Below, one piece after another: positions 1 through 4,773 of a stretch of DNA of 6,299 nt. The notes under the pieces were generated by a model. That model was given only the letters and a program-made list of their open reading frames with translations, made no database searches and was not told the DNA's origin. The position numbers were made by a program, and so were the translations under genes. This DNA comes from an uncultured Thermomicrobiales bacterium. GTDB lineage: Bacteria > Chloroflexota > Chloroflexia > Thermomicrobiales > UBA6265. The stretch lies in contig CADCWH010000093.1 of the NCBI GenBank assembly GCA_902806395.1, positions 1 through 6,299 on the forward strand, written 5' to 3'. The first letter of the stretch is position 1. Each line of letters starts with the position of its first letter.

Positions 1-24
1 ACTGTGCCAAGTCAGCGCGCGCAT
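1..24 (-). CDS. Start of a probable zinc-dependent alcohol dehydrogenase (partial, 8 codons)
   Basis: Reading the minus strand from an ATG at 24-22 gives MRALTWHS before the window ends. This octapeptide closely matches the usual start of zinc-dependent, formaldehyde-dehydrogenase-like alcohol dehydrogenases, which often begin M-[KR]-A-L-T-W-H and oxidise alcohols or aldehydes with NAD in the cytoplasm. An AAGGA Shine-Dalgarno core lies 8 nt upstream (33-37 on the plus strand). The gene runs in the same direction as thiE, 257 nt downstream of thiE's stop. A structured leader sits directly in front of it, so it probably has its own control. Only eight residues are visible, so the family call is a pattern match and could be wrong. 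Confidence 0.45.
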
Positions 25-26
25 GG

Positions 27-119
27 GGGAAATCCTTCCCGGGTGAGGGGATACTCGCCCCCGGTCGCGGCCGAAGGCGGGAAATGGGCATCGTTACCAG
101 GGTGGCCTCTCCCCTCACC
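27..119 (-). promoter_or_regulatory. Structured 5' leader with SD-masking hairpin (candidate riboswitch)
   Basis: On the minus strand, GGTGAGGGGA (119-110) pairs perfectly with TCCCCTCACC (51-42). This 10-bp helix closes a 58-nt core that holds short local stems, such as CCA/TGG at 98-106. Immediately after it, GGGAA-GGAT-TTCCC (40-27) forms a 5-bp hairpin whose stem and loop contain the AAGGA ribosome-binding site, three bases before the ATG. A closed multistem domain followed by an SD-masking hairpin is the layout of translation-controlling riboswitches. I do not recognise the core as any riboswitch class I can recall. A plain terminator or stability hairpin is the alternative. No promoter for it is clear in 120-281. 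Confidence 0.45.
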
Positions 120-281
120 GTCCGGGACCGCGTCACGCGCGCCAAGGACGGGCAAGGAGCGACACCGGCCGTCGAGGTGCCGATACGCAGGATGTATTCC
201 AATTGCGGCGCGCGGCCGCAGGTCCCATCCAACGGTCTCAGGAAGGTGTCGTCGCCACAATCGCCGGGCAATTCGCCTCCC

Positions 282-926
282 CTACCCCGTCCGCCCGACG
301 CGGCCGCGCTCGACGGCGGCGCGGAGGTCGCGGGAGGCGGCCCCGGGATCGGGCGCGCCCTGGATCGCGGAGATCACGGCGATCCCGTCGGCGCCGGCCC
401 GGACGAGCCCCTCGGCGCGGTCCAGGGTGATACCGCCGATCGCGATCACCGGCACGCCGAGGTCACGGGCCCCGGCCAGGGTCTCCAGCGGGACGACCGC
501 CGCCTCGGTCTTGGTCGGGCTCGGGAAGAAGGCCCCGAAGGCGACATAGTCGGCCCCGGCGGAGACAGCCCGCCGGGCCCGGTCGAGATCGCCGTAGCAG
601 GACACGCCAACGATCAGACCGGGGGCGATCTCGCGGACCCGCTCAAAGGGCAGGTCGCTAGCTCCGACGTGGACGCCATCCACTTCAGCGGCGAGCGCCA
701 CGTCCAGGCGATCGTTGATGATCAGGGGCACGCCACTCCCCCGCAGCGCCGACTGGACCGCCAGGGCAGTCGTATACAGCTGTCCCGCCGGGATGTCCTT
801 GCCCCGCAGCTGAACGATGGTCGCACCGCCAGCGACGGCCGCCGCCACCATCTCCGCCGGCTCGCCCTGCACAGGTAGGTCGAGCACGTAGTAGAGGCCG
901 TAGTCGCGTCCGTTCTCGGGTCCCAT
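282..926 (-). CDS. thiE: Thiamine-phosphate synthase ThiE
   Basis: This 214-residue protein is the usual length for ThiE, the cytoplasmic TIM-barrel enzyme that couples HMP-pyrophosphate with hydroxyethylthiazole phosphate to give thiamine monophosphate and pyrophosphate. Family motifs appear in order: QLRGKD (39-44, pyrophosphate-binding Arg41 and Lys43), NDR (71-73), HVGASDLP (86-93, metal-ligand Asp91), GVSCYG (107-112), FGAFFPSPTK (130-139, Lys139), and AIGGI near 162-166. The start at 926 was chosen because GGGGAG lies 10 nt upstream and the homologous sequence begins here. An in-frame ATG at 944 has no SD site, and residues encoded further upstream look unrelated to the family. It lies 170 nt downstream of thiM on the same strand, so it is probably transcribed with thiM under the TPP riboswitch. 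No thiD is visible. Confidence 0.95.
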   Translation of the reverse strand: MGPENGRDYGLYYVLDLPVQGEPAEMVAAAVAGGATIVQLRGKDIPAGQLYTTALAVQSALRGSGVPLIINDRLDVALAAEVDGVHVGASDLPFERVREIAPGLIVGVSCYGDLDRARRAVSAGADYVAFGAFFPSPTKTEAAVVPLETLAGARDLGVPVIAIGGITLDRAEGLVRAGADGIAVISAIQGAPDPGAASRDLRAAVERGRVGRTG

Positions 927-1096
927 AGTCGATCTGCTCCCCATCCGAAATGTGTCCGTCGTGCCAGCCTCGGGCCGTACATCTGCGCGATTCGGCACAC
1001 TCCCCAGACACGCCCGCGGCACCAGGCGACGCCGATACCCCGCGATCATCCTCGGGAGCGTCGGGGTGTCCGCGCAGGGTGCCTCGATCAGCGATT
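927..1096 (-). other. thiM-thiE intergenic spacer
   Basis: These 170 nt are longer than usual for a tight operon. On the minus strand I see only imperfect inverted repeats (GTGTC...GACAC around GTGCC...GGCAC). There is no terminator with a T-run, no convincing promoter and no second TPP element. The SD site of thiE (GGGGAG at 937-942) lies at its 3' end. Read-through from thiM is the simplest reading. Confidence 0.4.
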
Positions 1097-1963
1097 TCAG
1101 GCGGTCGACGCCACCCCGCCGAGCCGATCGAGACTCACCTGGGCCGCCGCGAAGCCTTCCGGCCGGAGGGACGTCAGGGCGTCGAGGAGGAAGATGCTCA
1201 GCGTACCCGGCCCGGTGGCCTGCCCCATCGCCCGATCGGTCGCCAGGCTCAACGCGGCGTGGGCCGTGACGGTCCCCGACCAGGGGTCACTGGCGGCGAC
1301 GCAGGCGGTGACCAGGGCGCCGAGGGCGCAGCCAGTACCGGTGATGCGCGCCAACCAGGGATGCCCGCCGCCGACGCGGGCCACCCGGGACCCGTCGGTG
1401 ATCACGTCGGTCTCGCCGCTGACCGCGACGACGGTGCCCCGCTCGCGAGCGATCGAGGCGGCGGCGGCCAGGGCACCCTCGGAGGTATCCCCCGCCCCGG
1501 CATCTACACCCCGGGTACCGGTCCCGGCTCCGGAAAGGGCAGCGATTTCGGCCGCGTTGCCCCGGATGGCGTCGAACCGGACTCGCTGGACCAGATCCCC
1601 GATCACGCCCGTCCGGTAGGCCGTCGCCCCGATCCCGACCGGGTCGAGCACCCGGGTCATCGTCAGGGTCTCGAATGCGGTCGCCGCCGCGTCGAGGGCC
1701 GCGGGCTGGGTCGCATGCAGGCCGGCGTTGAGGTAGACGCCGCTGGCGATCGCCGCCATCTGGGCGACCTCGTCCGGGTTGTCGGCCATCACCGGCGAGG
1801 CGCCCGCCGCCAGCAGCAGGTCGGCGACTCGCTGGGTGGTGACCCGGTTGGTGATGCAGAGGATCAGCGGACGACGCTCGGCCAGTGCCGCCCAGACGGC
1901 CCCAGCGTCGACCACATCACCCACGTCGCCACCCGACCGTCCGGTTCCGTTCTCCGTCGTCAT
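1097..1963 (-). CDS. thiM: Hydroxyethylthiazole kinase ThiM
   Basis: This 288-residue ribokinase-fold enzyme phosphorylates 4-methyl-5-(2-hydroxyethyl)thiazole with ATP, the salvage route to the thiazole half of thiamine. Visible motifs: CITNRVT (36-42), GASPVMA (54-60), DPVGIGAT (107-114), RGNAAEI (134-140), VSGETD (181-186), the catalytic loop TGTGCALGA (208-216) with Cys212, and GPGTLSIFLLDAL (251-263). The start at 1963 has a very strong GGAGGAGG site 6 nt upstream. The frame stays open to 2167, but that stretch overlaps the riboswitch terminator and is not coding. About 20 N-terminal residues exceed the usual family length. The common ThiM motif A-N-x-L-L reads VADLL here, a mild departure. 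The product feeds ThiE, encoded next. Confidence 0.95.
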   Translation of the reverse strand: MTTENGTGRSGGDVGDVVDAGAVWAALAERRPLILCITNRVTTQRVADLLLAAGASPVMADNPDEVAQMAAIASGVYLNAGLHATQPAALDAAATAFETLTMTRVLDPVGIGATAYRTGVIGDLVQRVRFDAIRGNAAEIAALSGAGTGTRGVDAGAGDTSEGALAAAASIARERGTVVAVSGETDVITDGSRVARVGGGHPWLARITGTGCALGALVTACVAASDPWSGTVTAHAALSLATDRAMGQATGPGTLSIFLLDALTSLRPEGFAAAQVSLDRLGGVASTA

Positions 1964-2106
1964 CGCCGTCCTCCTCCATCCGATCTGCCCATCGTCCACC
2001 GATCCGTCACCACCACGCCCAACTCGCCCGGCGACTGCCCGCCGAGGTGGGGAGCACCAGACTGCGGACCAGGATTGTCGGGGCGAGCGCATGGCGGACA
2101 CGAAGA
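1964..2106 (-). other. thiM 5' leader between terminator and start codon
   Basis: This 143-nt transcribed stretch separates the riboswitch terminator from the thiM ATG. It carries the strong SD site (GGAGGAGG, 1970-1977). It also contains GGGCGAG (minus-strand sense of 2023-2029), which is exactly complementary to two CTCGCCC copies at 2081-2087 and 2139-2145. In DNA this GC-rich such a match may be chance. No second gene or clear additional terminator is visible. Confidence 0.35.
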
Positions 2107-2133
2107 GCCGCCGGGTGGGAACCATCCGACGGC
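2107..2133 (-). terminator. Intrinsic terminator, expression platform of the TPP riboswitch
   Basis: On the minus strand, GCCGTCGGATGG, loop TTC, then CCACCCGGCGGC forms a 12-position stem with one A-C mismatch and one wobble pair. It is followed by TCTTCG, a short pyrimidine-rich tail. It begins 15 nt after the riboswitch ends. Its 5' arm (GCCGTC, 2128-2133) can instead pair with GATCGGC (2148-2154) at the riboswitch 3' end, leaving one bulged base. That would be a natural antiterminator when TPP is absent. The T-run is weak, which is common in GC-rich genomes. The switching model is inferred from the pairings. Confidence 0.65.
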
Positions 2134-2147
2134 GACACGGGCGAGCG

Positions 2148-2240
2148 GCCGATCCCTCCACCGGCATTACCCGGATCAGGTTCGACGGTCGGTGACGGTC
2201 CGGTCACCCTCTCAGCCTGGCGCCCCCAAGCTCCCGTGGC
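2148..2240 (-). ncRNA. TPP riboswitch (THI element)
   Basis: The minus strand carries the conserved TPP aptamer in order: CACGGGAGC; P3 as GCTTGG/CCAGGC around a GGGCG loop; the J3/2 sequence CTGAGAGGG; an extra hairpin GGTGAC/GTCACC; then GACCGTCGAACCTGATCC and GGGTAATGCCGG; and GGAGGGATC at the 3' end. The CUGAGA core senses the aminopyrimidine of TPP, and the CCUGAUC...GGGUAAUGCC half binds the pyrophosphate through magnesium. The extra hairpin between J3/2 and P4 is typical of actinobacterial-type elements. P1 is short (GCCA with T-GGC, one bulge) and its 3' strand overlaps the antiterminator sequence. It should switch thiM-thiE off when TPP is plentiful. Confidence 0.95.
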
Positions 2241-2263
2241 AGTCCTCTTCGGTTGTGGGTGGC

Positions 2264-2293
2264 ACGATAGGCGCTGGGACGACGGATCGTCAA
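2264..2293 (-). promoter_or_regulatory. Promoter of the thiM-thiE operon
   Basis: On the minus strand a -35 box TTGACG (2293-2288, five of six consensus bases) is followed after 18 nt by TATCGT (2269-2264, four of six). Transcription would start near 2257, about 17 nt before the TPP riboswitch, as expected for a riboswitch-led transcript. Confidence 0.6.
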
Positions 2294-2304
2294 GCGCATC
2301 GCAA

Positions 2305-2327
2305 TGGTCTGCCCCTCCCACAGACCA
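2305..2327. promoter_or_regulatory. Perfect 7-bp dyad in the divergent promoter region (possible operator)
   Basis: TGGTCTG at 2305-2311 and CAGACCA at 2321-2327 form an exact inverted repeat with a 9-nt spacer. It lies between the minus-strand thiM promoter and the proposed plus-strand promoter of the next operon. A two-fold symmetric regulator could bind there. No regulator gene is in the window, so this rests on symmetry and position only. Confidence 0.35.
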
Positions 2328-2348
2328 ACGGCTATCCCTGGCTCTCGC

Positions 2349-2377
2349 CTGTCCATCTTGCACCGGCACGGTAGACT
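2349..2377 (+). promoter_or_regulatory. Probable promoter of the small-subunit/amidase operon
   Basis: CTGTCC (2349-2354) and TAGACT (2372-2377) are spaced by 17 nt and precede the SD site AGGAGGA (2394-2400) of the next gene. A similar pair, CTGTCG and TACACT, precedes the plus-strand gene at 4264. That supports both, although each box matches consensus only moderately. Confidence 0.35.
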
Positions 2378-2409
2378 GAGGGTCCGACCGACCAGGAGGA
2401 TACCCACCG

Positions 2410-2655
2410 ATGCCAGCCGACACCGCTCCCGAGCCGTCCGCCGATGCTGACAGAGACGCGGCCGTCGAGGGACAGATGCTGACCCTGAGCCGCCGGTTCG
2501 GCGATCGCCTGTCCGAGGCGGAATGGGATGCCGTCCGGCGAGCGATCGCCGAACAGCGCCAGTCCGCGGCGGCGGTGCGGGCTGTGACGCTCCGCAACGG
2601 CGACGAACCTGCGACGGTCTTCGTCCCGCTCGTCCAGGATCACGAACGTGTTTGA
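2410..2655 (+). CDS. Small GatC/AtzG-like subunit protein upstream of amidase
   Basis: This 81-residue soluble protein has no signal peptide or membrane segment. A low-complexity Ala/Asp/Pro tail (1-20) is followed by two likely helices (about 22-58, containing RFGDRLSEAEWDAVRRAIAEQ), then a short extended end, TLRNGDEPATVFVPL (60-74). Two helices followed by a DEPA-x-V-F-x-P end is the layout of AtzG-type (DUF4089) small subunits, relatives of GatC that wrap around an amidase and are needed for its stability. The ATG has an AGGAGGA site 9 nt upstream. The gene overlaps the amidase gene by 8 nt, so the two are probably made together and form a complex. Sequence identity to either family is low by eye. 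The partner role is inferred from layout plus context, and an unrelated conserved small protein is possible. Confidence 0.55.
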   Translation: MPADTAPEPSADADRDAAVEGQMLTLSRRFGDRLSEAEWDAVRRAIAEQRQSAAAVRAVTLRNGDEPATVFVPLVQDHERV

Positions 2656-4084
2656 GGAGGGACGGCCGGCGGAGACGAACGACGGGACACGCTGGCTCGG
2701 GCTCGGTGAGCTGGGGCGCCTGCTCCGGGCGGGAGAGGTCTCCGCCACCGAGTTGGCAACGGCCGCGCTGGGTCGCCTGGACTCGGTGGGCAGGGACCTC
2801 AACGCCGTGGCGACGCTGACCGACGAACTGGCCCTCGAGCAGGCGGCCCGCGCGGACCGCGAGCTACGGGACGGGATCGACCGGGGTCCGCTGCACGGCA
2901 TCCCCTGGGGCGCGAAGGACCTGCTGGCGACGCGGGGCATCCCGACGACCTGGGGAGCGGCCCCGTTCCGTGACCAGATCCCCGACGAGGACGCGGCCGT
3001 GGTCGAGGCCATGGCCGCTGCCGGGGCCGTCCTAGTCGGGAAGTTGGCGATGGTCGAACTCGCCGGCGGGTTCAACTACGACCAGCCCGACGCCGCCTGG
3101 AACGGGCCCGGCCGCAACGCCTGGGATCGCGAGACCTGGGCGGGTGGGTCCTCCAGCGGGTCCGGGTCGGCGGTCGGCTGTGGCGCGGTGCCGGTGGCGA
3201 TCGGTTCCGAGACGTGGGGCTCGATCCATACCCCCGCCGCTTTCAATGGCATCACCGGCCTGCGGCCGACCTACGGCCGGGTCAGCCGGCGCGGGGCCAT
3301 GGCGCTCTCCTGGACGATGGACAAACTCGGTCCCATGGCGCGCTCGGCGGGGGATGCCTGGCTAACCCTGCAGGCGATCGCCGGGTCTGATCCCGGCGAC
3401 CCAACCTCGGTCGACCGGCCCCTCCCTGGCCTGCCCGGGGAGGCGGTGTTCCGGCTCGGCGTGCCGCGCGGGGTGACCGACGGCCTCGACCCGGTGCTGG
3501 CGACCGCCTTCGAGCGGGCGCTCGAGGCGCTCCGCCCGCTCGTGTCTTCCGTCGAGGAGGTCGTGCTGCCCGAGCTTCCCTGGTCCGATGCCGCCGCCCT
3601 GATCATCGCCGCCGAGGGGGCATCTGCCTTCCAAGACCAGATCGAGGACGGCACCACCCGGGGCCTCTCAGCCCCGGAAGACCAGTACGGCCTCTACCAC
3701 GCCCTGACCATGCCGGCCAGCGACTACATCCGCGCGCTGCGGGTCCGCGGCGTGGGGATGACCCGGATGGGCACCGCGATGCGGGGCATCGACGCCCTGG
3801 TCGCCCCAACCCTCCCCATCGAGGCCCCGCCGATCACCGCCTCCTTCCGACAGGCGTTCGCCGAGACGGGCGGCATCAGCCTCGGCGCATCGGGGAACCT
3901 CTGTGGCCTACCCTCGATCACGGTGCCGATGGGTCTGGGGAGCCGGGGGCTGCCGGTGGGGATCGAGTTCCTCGGCGTCCCATGGTCGGAACCGTCCCTG
4001 GTCGCCCTCGCTATCGCCTTCCAGTCGGTCACCGACTGGCACCTGAGTCGTCCCCCCGGCACGCAGATCCCCGCCAGCATCTGA
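2648..4084 (+). CDS. Amidase-signature family hydrolase (AtzE/GatA-like)
   Basis: This 478-residue cytoplasmic enzyme belongs to the amidase-signature family, which hydrolyses C-N amide bonds with a Ser-cisSer-Lys triad. Lys90 lies in GIPWGAKDLL, the cis-Ser is Ser168 in AGGSSSGSGSAV (165-176), and the nucleophile is Ser192 in GSETWGSIHTP (186-196). The C-terminal part shows the family pattern LPSITVPMG and GLPVGIEFLG. The usual nucleophile motif D-[ST]-G-G-S-I-R reads ETWGSIH here, so the oxyanion-side residues differ. The GTG start at 2648 has AGGA 8 nt upstream and overlaps the preceding small gene, pointing to translational coupling. Length fits AtzE, GatA and related amidases. There is no gatB nearby, so tRNA amidation is unlikely. 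The substrate cannot be read from the sequence. Confidence 0.9.
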   Translation: MFEEGRPAETNDGTRWLGLGELGRLLRAGEVSATELATAALGRLDSVGRDLNAVATLTDELALEQAARADRELRDGIDRGPLHGIPWGAKDLLATRGIPTTWGAAPFRDQIPDEDAAVVEAMAAAGAVLVGKLAMVELAGGFNYDQPDAAWNGPGRNAWDRETWAGGSSSGSGSAVGCGAVPVAIGSETWGSIHTPAAFNGITGLRPTYGRVSRRGAMALSWTMDKLGPMARSAGDAWLTLQAIAGSDPGDPTSVDRPLPGLPGEAVFRLGVPRGVTDGLDPVLATAFERALEALRPLVSSVEEVVLPELPWSDAAALIIAAEGASAFQDQIEDGTTRGLSAPEDQYGLYHALTMPASDYIRALRVRGVGMTRMGTAMRGIDALVAPTLPIEAPPITASFRQAFAETGGISLGASGNLCGLPSITVPMGLGSRGLPVGIEFLGVPWSEPSLVALAIAFQSVTDWHLSRPPGTQIPASI

Positions 4085-4131
4085 GGAACCCGTCCCGGTC
4101 CCACCGCCCTCGCGCCAGGCAGCGCAGGTGT

Positions 4132-4186
4132 ACCCCGTCGCTGTCGGGGGCAATCAGCGCGCGGTACACTCTGGGAAGTACGGGGT
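4132..4186 (+). promoter_or_regulatory. Probable promoter of the small acidic gene, flanked by an inverted repeat
   Basis: CTGTCG (4141-4146) and TACACT (4165-4170), 18 nt apart, resemble the promoter proposed at 2349-2377. They sit inside an exact inverted repeat, ACCCCGT (4132-4138) and ACGGGGT (4180-4186), which could be an operator or a leader stem. A shorter local hairpin CCCCG/CGGGG (4133-4137 and 4145-4149) may help end the amidase transcript, but no T-run follows. The 94-nt leader before 4264 also contains GGGGCC (4196-4201) with two possible partners, GGCCCC at 4218-4223 and 4239-4244. The second partner lies next to the SD site. Confidence 0.3.
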
Positions 4187-4263
4187 TCCGCGGCGGGGGC
4201 CTAACCGGCTCGTCCCTGGCCCCGCTGCCTGGCCATCTGGCCCCTTCGGGAGAGTCGATCCTC

Positions 4264-4524
4264 ATGACCGCGAATGACGACGAGGTTCGCATCGATCTCC
4301 TGACCCGGCTGGCCGAGCAGGCGATGTCCGATGTCGCCTTCCGGGCCGAGGCCCGTGAGGACCTGATGGCCGCCCTGACCAATCACGGGTACTCCCTCAA
4401 CGAGCGGGAACTGGCCCTGGTCTCCGAGTTCCGGGCCAGCCTGGAAGCGGCCGGGATCGATCTGTTCCTCGCCCACCCCCTCGACCGCGACCAGATCGAG
4501 GCGATCCTCGCCAGCCGCTCCTGA
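4264..4524 (+). CDS. Small acidic protein resembling NHLP-clan (RiPP leader-like) proteins
   Basis: This 86-residue protein is mostly helical and acidic, with no cysteine, signal peptide or membrane segment. Residues 11-53 follow a pattern seen in nitrile-hydratase-leader-like (NHLP) and Os1348-type small proteins of Chloroflexota and Actinobacteria: LLTRLAEQAMSDVAFR, then a short helix ending in ALTNHGYSLNERELALV. The usual form is A-x-x-D-x-x-FR, a spacer, L-x-x-x-G-x-x-L-x-x-x-E. Such proteins can be precursor leaders of modified peptides, but this one has a long hydrophilic C-terminus and no obvious cleavage site. The ATG has GGGAGAG 9 nt upstream. The frame is open upstream to 3982, but that part overlaps the amidase and lacks coding character. 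It stands alone between a likely promoter and a terminator. The function is unknown and the family link is by eye. Confidence 0.75.
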   Translation: MTANDDEVRIDLLTRLAEQAMSDVAFRAEAREDLMAALTNHGYSLNERELALVSEFRASLEAAGIDLFLAHPLDRDQIEAILASRS

Positions 4525-4529
4525 CGACC

Positions 4530-4551
4530 CCGCTCCCACGGCGCGGAGCGG
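4530..4551 (+). terminator. Hairpin terminator after the small acidic gene
   Basis: CCGCTCC (4530-4536) and GGAGCGG (4545-4551) form a perfect 7-bp stem with an 8-nt loop, starting 6 nt after the stop codon. It is followed by CGTTTCCCTCT, a short pyrimidine tail. Position and shape fit an intrinsic terminator for the plus-strand block, which faces the convergent asparaginase gene. Confidence 0.6.
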
Positions 4552-4773
4552 CGTTTCCCTCTCGATTACCCGGTCGGCTGGACCACCCTGCCAGTCCGAA
4601 CAGCGGACAGTCGTGTCGTCCATCGGGGACACGCGAACATCCGTTGGGGCGACGGCCGCTGCGGTCGTGCCGGACACGATGCTCGGCAACCGTCGGGCCG
4701 CCCCGATCGCGACCATCACGACCGGGCGGTTGGTCCGCTCACCGGCATCATCTTCCGGCCCGTCATGGTTTTG
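4552..4773. other. Convergent intergenic spacer, no gene seen
   Basis: This stretch lies between two gene ends. I find only small hairpins, GTCCG/CGGAC (4594-4608) and CGTGTC/GACACG (4612-4633). Open frames here lack SD sites and family-like sequence. No clear terminator with a T-run follows the asparaginase gene on the minus strand. Confidence 0.4.

Noticed and set aside
84..878. 264-codon open frame on the plus strand opposite thiE
   Set aside because: It is antisense to ThiE and shows no recognisable domain. Its translation is rich in Gly, Asp and Arg, as typical of shadow frames.
1964..2167. N-terminal extension of ThiM to an upstream ATG at 2167
   Set aside because: The extra 68 codons overlap the riboswitch 3' end and terminator, are not family-like, and lack the strong SD site found before 1963.
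950..2374. 474-codon open frame on the plus strand opposite thiM and the riboswitch
   Set aside because: It is antisense to a clear ThiM with all family motifs, has low-complexity Arg/Gly/Pro-rich translation, and spans a TPP riboswitch. Long antisense frames are expected at this GC content.
2332..3075. 247-codon minus-strand frame opposite the small-subunit and amidase genes
   Set aside because: It is antisense to the amidase N-terminus, Ser/Arg/Pro-rich, and has no ribosome-binding site or recognisable domain.
3982..4263. N-terminal extension of the 86-residue protein back to 3982
   Set aside because: The extension overlaps the amidase gene, is Arg/Pro-rich, and the ATG at 4264 has a good SD site.
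4644..4773. Possible small plus-strand gene in the convergent spacer
   Set aside because: The frames there have no SD site, are Arg/Pro-rich, and run on antisense into the asparaginase gene.
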